In this document: one piece after another, positions 16,037 to 24,086 of the stretch
Layout: each line of letters starts with the position of its first letter
Position numbering within the stretch: position 1 is the first letter of the stretch
From: Streptomyces sp. NBC_01294
Lineage (GTDB): Bacteria; Actinomycetota; Actinomycetes; Streptomycetales; Streptomycetaceae
Length of the DNA: 64,000 nucleotides
Direction of reading: 5' to 3'
Assembly: GCF_035917235.1 (NCBI RefSeq)
Contig: NZ_CP108423.1
Span: 1,240,001-1,304,000, forward strand
Translations under genes and position numbers: made by a program
Notes under the pieces: model-generated
Databases searched by the model: none
What the model was told of the DNA's origin: nothing
Seen by the model: only the letters and a program-made list of their open reading frames with translations

Positions 16037-17026
16037 TCACTCCCCCAGCGACGGCACGGCGCGCAGCCGGGCACCCTGCTGGTGCGTGACCGCGCCGCCG
16101 CCCCGGACGGGACGCACCGGCCCGCCCTGCGGTGCGGAGAGGATCAGGGTGACCCGGATCAGCCCCATCCCGTCCAGCATCCGACTGGTCTCGGCCACCA
16201 TCCGGCAGCGCACCAGCCCCCACCGCGGGTCGGGGTGGCGTACGGTCCGCACGGCCCCGTCCTGCTCGGCGGCGGCGGCCCCGTGCGTGCTCAGCCAGTG
16301 CGGCACCCCGTACCGGTAGGCCGCCTCCATGAACGGATCACGGGCCACCTCCTGGCGGATGCTGCGCAGCCCCTCGTCCTCCGGGGCCTCGGCCAGCGCG
16401 GCCGCGAACCGGGCCAGCAGCGGGACGCACCAGGCCGGTTCGTGGTCCTCCAGCACGGCCGCAGCGTCCGGGTGGAACAGGACGAAGCGCAGGAAGTTGT
16501 CGTCCGGCAGGGCCGTCGGGTGCGGCCGTACGGACTGGAAGAGCTGGTCGAAGGCCGAGTTGGTGAGCGCGACGTCCCAGCGGTGGTCCACCAGGAAACT
16601 CGGGTACGGCACGGCCTCCATGAGGGCCGCGTAGTCGCACAGGTAGTCGCGCTGCGCGGGGTCCTCGGGCAGTCTGTTCTCCTCGGCGGCCCGCCACGTG
16701 GGCGGCGGGTCGCGGTCGACCATGACGCGGAAGAGCCAGAAGCACTGCCGCTCGCTCATCTCCAAGGCCTCGGCCAGGGCGAGCAGTTTGCGGTCGGTCC
16801 ACTCCTTGACCAGGCCCCGTTCCCAGTTCCCGTACGCACGCACACTGATGCGGAGTCGGGCGGCGAGGTCCTCCTGGCTCAGGCCCAGCTCCTCGCGGCG
16901 CTGGCGCAAAATCTCCTTGCGTCGCTCCGACCGCACGGCGCCGCGTGCGGACTCCTCGCCCGCCAAGCGCTCCTCACCGGCTCGGGCGAGGCCATCGGAC
17001 GGGCCCACCGCTGCGAGATGTGGCAC
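16037..17026 (-). CDS. MmyB-type XRE transcriptional regulator
   Basis: A 329-residue regulator. Residues 35-90 form an XRE helix-turn-helix (GLSQEDLAARLRISVRAYGNWE). The remainder has the MmyB ligand-binding PAS-like fold (YPSFLVDHRWDVALTNSAFDQLF, then FVLFHPDAA). Such proteins bind fatty acid-like ligands and control neighbouring redox genes. It is divergent from cassette A, and a perfect 14-bp palindrome sits in the shared 216-bp intergenic region. The C-terminal end is Gly/Arg-rich. Confidence 0.85.
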   Translation of the reverse strand: MPHLAAVGPSDGLARAGEERLAGEESARGAVRSERRKEILRQRREELGLSQEDLAARLRISVRAYGNWERGLVKEWTDRKLLALAEALEMSERQCFWLFRVMVDRDPPPTWRAAEENRLPEDPAQRDYLCDYAALMEAVPYPSFLVDHRWDVALTNSAFDQLFQSVRPHPTALPDDNFLRFVLFHPDAAAVLEDHEPAWCVPLLARFAAALAEAPEDEGLRSIRQEVARDPFMEAAYRYGVPHWLSTHGAAAAEQDGAVRTVRHPDPRWGLVRCRMVAETSRMLDGMGLIRVTLILSAPQGGPVRPVRGGGAVTHQQGARLRAVPSLGE

Positions 17027-17124
17027 CGAGAGCTCCCCCTCCTCCGGTCTGGATCTTCATTTCCGTGTGGCGATCCTGCTACCGACTTCATTCGAGTGTC
17101 AACTATTGTGGCAATTCCAGCCTC

Positions 17125-17189
17125 TTGACAGCTCATTCCCGCCACAGCTGTGGCACGTTCTAGCCCTTACGGGCGAGAGCGGCTAGATT
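17125..17189 (+). promoter_or_regulatory. putative promoter/operator region of cassette A
   Basis: This intergenic stretch has TTGACA at 17125-17130, the perfect palindrome GCCACAGCTGTGGC at 17141-17154, and GGCTAGATTCCA at 17181-17192. The TAGATT hexamer (17184-17189) recurs as TAGGCT at 58149-58154 in front of cassette B, at nearly the same distance from the regulator start (54 and 52 bases). I therefore read it as a -10-like element; no good -35 lies 16-18 bases upstream in either copy. Confidence 0.45.
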
Positions 17190-17242
17190 CCAGAAGCCGA
17201 CCATGTGCCGTACCGACTTCGCGCGATCTAGGAGAACCACTG

Positions 17243-17911
17243 GTGACAGACGGCTTCCCGGCTCCCGTCGCGGTGGCCAACGCACCCCTGGCAGCCACCA
17301 TCACGCGTGTCGCCGAACTCGCGGGCAAGATGGGCCGCGACCTGAACCAGGTCTTCGACCTGCGGCGGCTCTCCGAGGCCTCCGGCGTGCCCACGGACGT
17401 GGTCAGGACCCTGCTCGACGGCAGGCCGGCCGGCGAACCCGATCTGCAGACCCGGTTCCTCCAGCGGCTCGACCTGCTCCGGCGCACCCGCGTCAAACCG
17501 AACGGCCGCCGCTACACGCAGCAGGAGATCGCGGACGGCGCCGGCATGTCGCGGCAGCAGGCCGGGGCCCTGATCAACGGCGACCGCCGCCCCACCATGG
17601 AGCATTGCGACGCGATCCAGCGCTTCTTCGGGGTGCACGCCGGGTTCCTGACGGCGCACGACTCCGACGCGCTCACCGACGCGCTCCAGCGGACCGAGCA
17701 ACAGCTGCTCCAGGACTTCGCGGGGCGCGCGCGGGAAACCGTACCTGCCGCGGCCGCATCGGCGGGCGATCCGCTGGCAAGACTCCTGCAGAACCACGGT
17801 GTACGGGGCATCGCCTGGCGCGCCGCCCAACTGCCCAGCGACAAGCACCGGGACAAGGTGACCGAATGGCTGGACATGCTCCTCGAAAGCGTAAAACCGA
17901 ACGAATCCTGA
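17243..17911 (+). CDS. cassette A regulator with XRE-like helix-turn-helix
   Basis: A 222-residue protein. The region around residues 85-130 has an XRE-type helix-turn-helix (YTQQEIADGAGMSRQQAGALINGDRRPT) followed by IQRFFGVHAGFL. An N-terminal helical part (residues 15-75) and a C-terminal segment with HGVRGIAWRAAQL flank it. GTG 17243 follows AGGAG with correct spacing. It is first gene of a cassette with an HExxH protein and a 7-TM protein. The paralogue at 58206 has the same architecture with the central domain duplicated. Regulator function is inferred from the fold; the ligand is unknown. Confidence 0.75.
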   Translation: MTDGFPAPVAVANAPLAATITRVAELAGKMGRDLNQVFDLRRLSEASGVPTDVVRTLLDGRPAGEPDLQTRFLQRLDLLRRTRVKPNGRRYTQQEIADGAGMSRQQAGALINGDRRPTMEHCDAIQRFFGVHAGFLTAHDSDALTDALQRTEQQLLQDFAGRARETVPAAAASAGDPLARLLQNHGVRGIAWRAAQLPSDKHRDKVTEWLDMLLESVKPNES

Positions 17912-17931
17912 CCCAGTCGAAAGTCTGGGTC
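17910..17931 (+). other. intercistronic hairpin in cassette A
   Basis: GACCCAG at 17910-17916 pairs with CTGGGTC at 17925-17931 across an 8-nt loop, starting on the stop codon of the regulator. It lies between the regulator and the HExxH gene (64-bp gap) and could set their relative expression by RNA processing or partial termination. No T-run follows, so it is not a standard terminator. Confidence 0.4.
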
Positions 17932-17975
17932 TGATCCTTGAGTCCTGATCCGGATCCGCGCCGACGGGGAGAACG

Positions 17976-18533
17976 GTGAGCATAGGCAGAGAGCAGCGGC
18001 GGTTGTGCGGGGAGCTGGTGGCCGGCATCCGGCTGACCGCGCCCGTGGAACCCGTGGACCTCTACGCTGCCCTCTGCGAGGGCATGAGCAGACACCGCGG
18101 CCGTCGGGTGGACTTCCGGATGGCCTCGTTCCCCCCGCGGACGGCCAGCGGCCTGTGGCTCGACATGGCGGACCGCGATCTCGTGGTCATCGAGGAACGC
18201 ACGGCGCCGGACCACCAACTGGTGATCCTCGGCCACGAGTTGTGGCACATGAAGGCCGGCCACTGCAGCCACCACGTCGACGGCGCCGCCGTCGCCGCAC
18301 GGCTGCTGTCCGACGAGGCCGACATCGGCGAGACGGTCCGCCGCGTCGCCGCGCGCACGCGCGCCGACGTACAGGAGGAGACCGAGGCCGAGACCTTCGG
18401 CTTACTGCTGGGCAGCCGGTGCCGGAACTGGCTGGCCGGATCGGCGAGCCACCGGGCTCCGGTCCAGCGCGATCAACTGGCGGGCCGGATCGAGGCCTCG
18501 CTGGGCTACCGGGGGCACAGGAACGACCGTTGA
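17976..18533 (+). CDS. cassette A HExxH metalloprotease-like protein (ImmA/IrrE-like)
   Basis: A 185-residue protein with HELWH at residues 87-91, the zinc-binding HExxH signature, and a downstream Glu in EAETFG (about 139) that would be the third ligand as in ImmA/IrrE-type proteases. The segment before the motif (DFRMASFPPRTASGLWL, then RDLVVIEERTAPDHQLVI) is shared almost unchanged with the paralogue at 59252. No signal peptide is visible, so it should act in the cytosol. ImmA/IrrE proteases typically cleave or displace a partner XRE repressor, and such a gene lies directly upstream. The role is inferred; genome pipelines may label it a toxin component. Confidence 0.7.
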   Translation: MSIGREQRRLCGELVAGIRLTAPVEPVDLYAALCEGMSRHRGRRVDFRMASFPPRTASGLWLDMADRDLVVIEERTAPDHQLVILGHELWHMKAGHCSHHVDGAAVAARLLSDEADIGETVRRVAARTRADVQEETEAETFGLLLGSRCRNWLAGSASHRAPVQRDQLAGRIEASLGYRGHRNDR

Positions 18534-19699
18534 ACGGCGAGGACTACTACATACCGGCGGCCGCGATGGCGATCTCACTCGCCTTCAAGCTTCCCGCCCT
18601 GCGGCACAACTGGCGCGACCCGCTCCTGCGGTCGGTCGTCGCCCTGCTGACCCTGGCGGGAGCGGTCTTCTTCTTCGCCGCCCCGCCGACCATCGCGGCG
18701 GTCAACCGCTGGACCGGGATCGTCAACGTCTCGGCCCCGCTGGTGTACTGCCTGATCACCGCGTTCAGCGCCTCGTGCCTGGTCCTGATGGTCAACTGGC
18801 GTGGCGGACCGCCCGAACAGACCCGACGCGTCTCGCGCCGCTGGATCCTGGGCTACAGCGCCGTCATCGTGGTCCTGATCGTGCTGTTCGCCCTCGGTGA
18901 GACCCCGGTGGAGCGGCTGCGCGACTTCGACACCTTCTACGCGAAGACGCCCTACATCGGCCAGATGATCGGCCTCTACCTGCTGGCGCACCACGTGGCC
19001 GCGGTGGTGATGGTGGTCCTGTGCTGGCGCTGGTCGCTGCAGGTGCGCGGCTGGCTGCGGGTCGGCCTGATGATCATCGTCGCCGGCTACATCTTCAACC
19101 TCACCTACGACGCCACCAAGATCTCCGCGGTCGTCGCGCGCTGGCTCGGCCACAACCTCGACGACCTGAGCACGTACGTCGCTCCGCCGCTCGCCGCGCT
19201 GGGCGCGCTGATCAGCGCGATGGGCTTCGTGGTCCCGCTCGTCTGCCAGCGGCTGTCGGACCACTGGCAGACCTGGGCGACGTACCGGCGGCTCGGCGCG
19301 CTCTGGCAGGAGGTGCAGATCTCCGCGCCCAGCGGCACGCCCTCCGTGCAGATGGCCTGGTGGTCCGCGGCGGAACTGCGGGTGATCCAGCGGGAGTCGG
19401 ACATCCACGACGGCTTCCTGCACCTCGGCCCGTACTTCGACAAGGACCTGCGCGACGGCGCCTACGAGAGCGCCGTCGCCGAGGGGGCCGACGAGGAGAC
19501 CGCCCGCGCGGTCGCCGACGCCGCCATGGTCGCGGCCGCCGTGCAGGCCCGCTCGGCGGACCCCGAGGGCAAGATCATCGGGGAGGACGAGGAGACCCTG
19601 CTCGACACCGCCGACGGCCCGCGCGACCTCCTGCGGATCTCCCACGCCCTGCGGCACTCGCCGCTGGTGCAGGCGGTCCGCAAACAGGTGACCGTGTAG
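18530..19699 (+). CDS. cassette A seven-helix membrane protein (MAB_1171c-like)
   Basis: A 389-residue membrane protein. Seven hydrophobic segments lie within residues 1-235, followed by a cytoplasmic tail of about 155 residues that contains YRRLGALWQEV, RVIQRESDIHDG and AVADAAMVAAAV. It matches the family annotated as MAB_1171c putative transporter, whose transport activity is unproven as far as I know. TTG 18530 gives a TTGA overlap with the HExxH gene, so the two are translationally coupled; the first ATG (18566) would cut TM1. The conserved motifs AAPPTIAAVNR and PVERLRD recur in the copy at 61353. Confidence 0.75.
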   Translation: MNGEDYYIPAAAMAISLAFKLPALRHNWRDPLLRSVVALLTLAGAVFFFAAPPTIAAVNRWTGIVNVSAPLVYCLITAFSASCLVLMVNWRGGPPEQTRRVSRRWILGYSAVIVVLIVLFALGETPVERLRDFDTFYAKTPYIGQMIGLYLLAHHVAAVVMVVLCWRWSLQVRGWLRVGLMIIVAGYIFNLTYDATKISAVVARWLGHNLDDLSTYVAPPLAALGALISAMGFVVPLVCQRLSDHWQTWATYRRLGALWQEVQISAPSGTPSVQMAWWSAAELRVIQRESDIHDGFLHLGPYFDKDLRDGAYESAVAEGADEETARAVADAAMVAAAVQARSADPEGKIIGEDEETLLDTADGPRDLLRISHALRHSPLVQAVRKQVTV

Positions 19700-19768
19700 C
19701 GCGGGCCGTCCGGCCGGCGGCCTCGGTGGGTGCCGGCGGGCCGGTCAGCAGGCGGTGTCCGTCGGCGC

Positions 19769-20545
19769 TCAGCGGGCGGCGGCCACCGCCGTCGCCGGGA
19801 ACAGGTCCTGGAACGGCCCGGCCGAGTCGTTCCCGTCCCTCCCGTACGGCGCGTCGAAGCTCCACACCATGAAGAGCAGGAACACGATCAGCGCGCTGAA
19901 CAGTCCGGCGAGCAGCAACTCCCGCCCGGAGCGGCGGATCTGCAGGGTGAAGATCAGCCCGACGGTGACCACCCCTCCGACCAGCAGCCCGAACCACACC
20001 ACGCCCGGCAGCGTGGACTCGGAGCTCTGGGTCCGCGAGTGGCGGGCGTCGTCGGCGGCGGCGATGTGGTCCAGCAGCGGCTGGTAGGCCTGTGCCTGGA
20101 GCTCGGTGGCCGGGCTCTGGTGGGTGACGTCGCTGCGCAGCTTGCCCAGCAGCTGGGCGCCCTCGGCGGACGCGCCCTCTCCGGAGGTCATCAGCGGCCA
20201 GTCCACGGCGACGGTGTGGGAGACGTACGCGTCCACCTCGCCGCGGATCCGGTCGCGGACCGCCGCCGGGTAGACGTCGGCGCGCTGGGTGACCTCGTAC
20301 AGCGCCTGGGCCTCGCGGCGCACGCTGTCCTCGGCGGCGCCGCGCGCCTCCCAGACGCCGGCGATGGCCAGGCCCAGCACGATCGCGTAGACCACGCCCA
20401 CCATCATCGTCATGTACTCGATGACATCGGGGGTTTCGCTGGTGTCCTCGTCGTCGGCGGCCCGGCGGTGCCGGATCGCGGTGATGGCGAGGACGAGGGC
20501 GCAGACGAGCACCATGGCGATGGCCAGGACCAGCCATTCGGACAC
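19769..20545 (-). CDS. DUF4239-like membrane protein
   Basis: A 258-residue protein with TM helices near residues 4-24 and 46-66 (MMVGVVYAIVLGLAIAG), a soluble helical loop of about 110 residues, and two more TM helices near 182-230. This two-plus-two layout and the YAIVLGLAI motif are those of the bestrophin-like DUF4239 proteins. It converges on cassette A. Function unknown; a channel-like role is suggested only by distant resemblance. Confidence 0.75.
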   Translation of the reverse strand: MSEWLVLAIAMVLVCALVLAITAIRHRRAADDEDTSETPDVIEYMTMMVGVVYAIVLGLAIAGVWEARGAAEDSVRREAQALYEVTQRADVYPAAVRDRIRGEVDAYVSHTVAVDWPLMTSGEGASAEGAQLLGKLRSDVTHQSPATELQAQAYQPLLDHIAAADDARHSRTQSSESTLPGVVWFGLLVGGVVTVGLIFTLQIRRSGRELLLAGLFSALIVFLLFMVWSFDAPYGRDGNDSAGPFQDLFPATAVAAAR

Positions 20546-20613
20546 GTGGGTTCTCCCGGTGTGGATCTGTGGATGGACTGCGGACGGGGACTGCTCGAAC
20601 GGACTGCCGGACG

Positions 20614-20678
20614 GACTTCGGCGTCGGACTTCAGAGTCTGGCTTCGGGGTCGGGCTTCGGGGTCGGGCTTCGGGGTCG
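20614..20678. repeat. five tandem 13-bp units in an intergenic region
   Basis: Units at 20614, 20627, 20640, 20653 and 20666 are each 13 bp. The last three are identical (GGCTTCGGGGTCG) and the first two are degenerate (GACTTCGGCGTCG, GACTTCAGAGTCT). They sit in the 153-bp gap upstream of the DUF4239-like gene and downstream of the Pro-rich protein gene. The frame there gives no credible protein. Confidence 0.85.
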
Positions 20679-20698
20679 GGACCGTGGGTGCGCGGCGG

Positions 20699-21319
20699 TC
20701 AGCCGCGGCTCTTGGAGCGTGGGCGCAGGGCGGCGGCGGCGAGTACGGCCGGGGTGGTGACGACGACCATGAGCGTCATGGTGGACATGCCGTCCGGGCC
20801 GCGCCGCTCCAAGGCCACCGCACGGTACGGACGCACGTGGAAGGCGCTCACGGGCGCGGCGGCGGCCCTGGGCCGGGCCGGGGCGGGTGCTTCGGCCGGC
20901 GCCGGTCCGCTCGCGTCCCCGGGACCCGGCGCGGGCTCCGGCGGCTCCGGCTCCCCGGGCACGGCCTGCGCGGAAGGCCCCGCCGCGCCCGGCGGCTCCG
21001 GCTGACCGGGCGACGCGGGCTCGGCGGACCGCTCGGGCCGCTCGGGCCGTTCAGGCCGCTCCGCGGCGACGGCCGGCACGGGGACCCGCCCCGGATGGCG
21101 CACGGTCGGCCGGTCGGGACCGGGCGCGGCCGCGCGGACCGAGGGGCGCCCGGAAGGCCGTACGCCATCCGGGGCGGGCCCCTTCGGCGGCCCGCCCGGA
21201 ACGCACACGTCGACGCGGGCTCCGCGGCCGTGGCCGTCGCCCGCGACCGCCACGTGGCCGTGCAGCGGACAGAGCGCCGCCACCAGACCCGCCCCGGCGA
21301 AGTACTGCCAAGCGGCCAC
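20699..21319 (-). CDS. Pro-rich hypothetical protein with C-terminal membrane helix
   Basis: A 206-residue protein. Starting at GTG 21319 it is preceded by GGGAGGA at ideal spacing, which supports a real gene and not the longer frame from 21427. The N terminus (AAWQYFAGAGLVAALCPLHGHVAV) is weakly hydrophobic, the middle is a long Pro/Ala/Glu-rich low-complexity linker with ERPERPER repeats, and residues near 180 form a hydrophobic segment followed by a basic tail (RPRSKSRG). It could be a tail-anchored or wall-spanning protein. No family is recognised. Confidence 0.55.
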   Translation of the reverse strand: MAAWQYFAGAGLVAALCPLHGHVAVAGDGHGRGARVDVCVPGGPPKGPAPDGVRPSGRPSVRAAAPGPDRPTVRHPGRVPVPAVAAERPERPERPERSAEPASPGQPEPPGAAGPSAQAVPGEPEPPEPAPGPGDASGPAPAEAPAPARPRAAAAPVSAFHVRPYRAVALERRGPDGMSTMTLMVVVTTPAVLAAAALRPRSKSRG

Positions 21320-21495
21320 CGCGCGTCCTCCCGATTCCGCAGCAGATGTAAGGGCTACCGCAGAAGAAACGATCAAGGCCCGGCTTCGACACGCGGCAGA
21401 CGGTCGAGATCCCGACGGAGGGTGCACGTCACCCGGTCGAGCACACGCCCCGGCCCCCGGCCGTGGCGTGGGCGTCGATGCGGCATGATGGCGCC

Positions 21496-23247
21496 ATGGG
21501 GACCGAGGGGGAGAACGCCCGTCTCATCGCAGGGCGTTACCGACTGGACGCCAAGCTCGGACGCGGCGGCATGGGCGTCGTGTGGCGCGCCACCGACCAG
21601 CTGCTCGGCCGGAGCGTCGCCGTCAAGGAAGTGTCGCTCGACCCCGCGCTGTCCGAGGACGAGGCACTCGTCCAGCGTGAGCGCACGCTCCGCGAGGCGC
21701 GGGCGGCCGCGCAGCTCAAGCACCCCCACATCATCGTGGTGCACGACATCGTCGAGGATCGCGAACTCCCTTACATCGTCATGGAGCTGGTCGAAGGCGG
21801 CTCGCTCGCCGACCGGCTCGCCCGCACCGGGCCGGTGGACCCCCTCGAGGGGGCCCGCATCGGGATCGCACTGCTCGGCGCGCTGCGCACGGCGCACGCG
21901 GCAGGCGTGCTGCACCGGGACATCAAGCCGGCGAACGTCCTGCTGGAGGCACCAGGCGGCCGGGCCGTCCTCACCGACTTCGGGATCGCCCAGGTGGCCG
22001 GCGCGACGACACTGACCTCGACCGGGGCCTTCGTGGGGTCCCCCGAGTACACGGCGCCCGAACGGATGTCGGCGCAGACACCGGTGGGCCCCGAGTCCGA
22101 CCTGTGGTCGCTGGGCGCGCTGCTGTGCGCGGCCGTCAGCGGCGCGTCGCCCTTCCGGCGGGACTCGCTGGGCGGGGTGCTGCACGCGGTGGTCTTCGAC
22201 GAGATCCGGCCACCCGCCGCGTGCGGGCCGCTGCTGCCCGTGGTGCGGGGGCTGCTGGAACGCGATCCCGCCGAGCGGCTCGGCGCGGATCAGGCGGAGC
22301 AGATGCTGCGGGCGCTCGCGGACACGGCGCCGCAGTACACGCCGACGCAGCGCGGCACGACCCGGCCGACCGAGCCGCAGCCGATGCCCGTACCCGTGGC
22401 CATGCAGACGCCTGCACCCGTGCCGACCCCGGCGCCGACCCCAACGCCCACGCCCACGCCCGTGTCCGCTACACCCACCGCCACCGCCACCGACCGCGCG
22501 CCCGGGAAGCGGCGGCCGGGAGCCTCGCTGATCGCCGGCCTGCTGGTGGCCGCGATCGCCGGGGCGGGCGTGTCCGCCGCCGCGCTGCTGATGAACGACG
22601 ACGAACGCCGGGGTCAGGCGTCCACGAGCGGAGCGGCCGGCGCCCGGACCACACCGCCGGACGGGAACGGCTCCGCGCCCACACCGTCGTCCGCCCCTCC
22701 CTCCCCCTCCCCCACGCCCGGCGTCCCTCGCGAGCAGCCGGAGCAGACGGTGAGCCCGTCGGCGCCGCAGCCGGTCTCCCCCTCGTCCGACGACAAGGCC
22801 GCCCCCGCCGGGTACCAGGTCGTCCAGGACCCGGCGGGCTTCTCGCTCGCCGTCCCCCTCGGCTTCACGCGCAAGCTCGACGGTCCGCGGATCTTCTACA
22901 TGTCGCCCGGTGAGACGTTCCGCATCGGCATCAAGGTGGCGGATCCGGAGTCGGGCGGCCCGCTCGCCGTGCACCAGCGGGCCCACGCCAAGGGCCCGGC
23001 GAGCAACCCCGGTTACCGTGACGCCACGGTCGTGGCCGACCACCACAACGGCCATGAGGCCGCCCTCTGGCTGTTCACCTGGAACGGCTTCTCGTCGGCC
23101 GAGGGACCCCGGCACACCCGCGACCTGTGCTGGGAGGAGGGCGGCCGGCTGTACGACGTGTGGGTGTCCGCACCGGTGGGGCGGACCGGCGAGGCCCGGG
23201 GCTACTTCGACACCGCGGTGCGGACCTTCGCCCGCACCGGCGGCTGA
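21496..23247 (+). CDS. membrane Ser/Thr protein kinase (Pkn type)
   Basis: A 583-residue Hanks-type kinase. The catalytic domain (about 15-270) has GRGGMG (P-loop), the ATP lysine K44 in VAVKE, HRDIKPAN with catalytic D142, and DFG at D161. A Pro/Thr-rich juxtamembrane linker (about 300-340) leads to one TM helix at 343-366, then a Ser/Pro linker and an extracellular domain of about 140 residues that has no PASTA repeat. The extracellular part (DPAGFSLAVPLGF, then WEEGGRLYDVWVSAP) resembles the lipoprotein-like sensor ends of other Streptomyces kinases. ATG 21496 is used because upstream codons do not fit the family. Confidence 0.9.
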   Translation: MGTEGENARLIAGRYRLDAKLGRGGMGVVWRATDQLLGRSVAVKEVSLDPALSEDEALVQRERTLREARAAAQLKHPHIIVVHDIVEDRELPYIVMELVEGGSLADRLARTGPVDPLEGARIGIALLGALRTAHAAGVLHRDIKPANVLLEAPGGRAVLTDFGIAQVAGATTLTSTGAFVGSPEYTAPERMSAQTPVGPESDLWSLGALLCAAVSGASPFRRDSLGGVLHAVVFDEIRPPAACGPLLPVVRGLLERDPAERLGADQAEQMLRALADTAPQYTPTQRGTTRPTEPQPMPVPVAMQTPAPVPTPAPTPTPTPTPVSATPTATATDRAPGKRRPGASLIAGLLVAAIAGAGVSAAALLMNDDERRGQASTSGAAGARTTPPDGNGSAPTPSSAPPSPSPTPGVPREQPEQTVSPSAPQPVSPSSDDKAAPAGYQVVQDPAGFSLAVPLGFTRKLDGPRIFYMSPGETFRIGIKVADPESGGPLAVHQRAHAKGPASNPGYRDATVVADHHNGHEAALWLFTWNGFSSAEGPRHTRDLCWEEGGRLYDVWVSAPVGRTGEARGYFDTAVRTFARTGG

Positions 23248-23249
23248 GA

Positions 23250-23400
23250 AAGTGTTGGATAATTGATCAACTGCATAAGTTCCCGCGCCGGCCGGTTGTG
23301 GACACCGTGTTGTACGTGCTGGTCAGCGGCTGTGCGTGGCGGCTGTTACCGCGAGACCGAAGCAGCCCGCCGCCTCGCCGACGACCTCAAGAACGAGTGA
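23250..23400 (+). pseudogene. IS5-type transposase N-terminal remnant fused to an unknown fragment
   Basis: Immediately after the kinase stop, an open stretch reads RRPVVDTVLYVLVSGCAWRLLPR, the N-terminal DUF4096 motif of IS5-family transposases. The frame then changes: from 23353 another frame reads ETEAARRLADDLKNE and stops at 23400. There is no start codon, DDE domain or terminal inverted repeat. It is therefore a deletion remnant, with the 3' piece possibly from a different gene. Confidence 0.65.
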
Positions 23401-23423
23401 TCACCCGCTTGCCCAACACCCTC

Positions 23424-24086
23424 TCAGGCCTGGCGGACCAGGCGGTTGTCGTGGGCGAAGACCACGGCCTGGATCCGGTCGCGGAGTTCGAGCTTGTGCA
23501 GGATCCGCCCCAGATGGGACTTCACGGTCGCCTCCGCGAGGTACAGCGCGGCCGCGATCTCGGCGTTGGACAGGCCGCGGCCGACCTCGACGAGCACCTC
23601 GCGCTCACGGGCGCTCAGCCGGTCCAGCCGCTCGTCGCGGACGGCGGCGCCGCCGTCGGGCGCGTGCAGACGGAAGTCCTCCAGCAGGCGCCGGGTGATC
23701 CGCGGGGAGAGCACCGCGTCGCCCGCCGCGACGTTGCGGATCGCGGTGAGCAGCTCCTCCGGCCTGGTGTTCTTCAGCAGGAAGCCCGAGGCTCCGGCGG
23801 CGAGACCGGCGAAGGCGTACGCGTCCAGGTCGAAGGTGGTCAGGATCAGCACTCTGCTCTGCGGGGAGACCTCGACGACCTGTCGGGTCGCCTCGATCCC
23901 GTCCGTCCCGGGCATCCGGACGTCCATGAGGACGACATCGGGCCGCAGCTCCCGGGCGAGGCGGACGGCCTCGGCGCCGTCCGCGGCCTCGCCGACCGGT
24001 GTCATGTCGGGCTGGGCCTCCAGGACCGTGCCGAAGGCCATCCGGAGCAGCGCCTCGTCGTCGGCGATCAGGATGCGGATCGTCAT
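23424..24086 (-). CDS. NarL/LuxR-type response regulator
   Basis: A 220-residue response regulator. The receiver domain (1-120) has the DDE acidic pocket, the phospho-acceptor Asp in VVLMDVRMPG and the conserved Lys in FLLKN. The C-terminal LuxR helix-turn-helix is LSAREREVLVEVGRGLSNAEIAAALYLAEATVKSH. The start overlaps the stop of the histidine kinase gene by 4 bp, so the two form one transcription unit with the kinase first. Confidence 0.93.
   Translation of the reverse strand: MTIRILIADDEALLRMAFGTVLEAQPDMTPVGEAADGAEAVRLARELRPDVVLMDVRMPGTDGIEATRQVVEVSPQSRVLILTTFDLDAYAFAGLAAGASGFLLKNTRPEELLTAIRNVAAGDAVLSPRITRRLLEDFRLHAPDGGAAVRDERLDRLSAREREVLVEVGRGLSNAEIAAALYLAEATVKSHLGRILHKLELRDRIQAVVFAHDNRLVRQA

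Noticed and set aside
19730..21495. Plus-strand open frame before the Ser/Thr kinase
   Set aside because: It is antisense to the DUF4239-like and Pro-rich genes, and the kinase itself begins at 21496 in another context.
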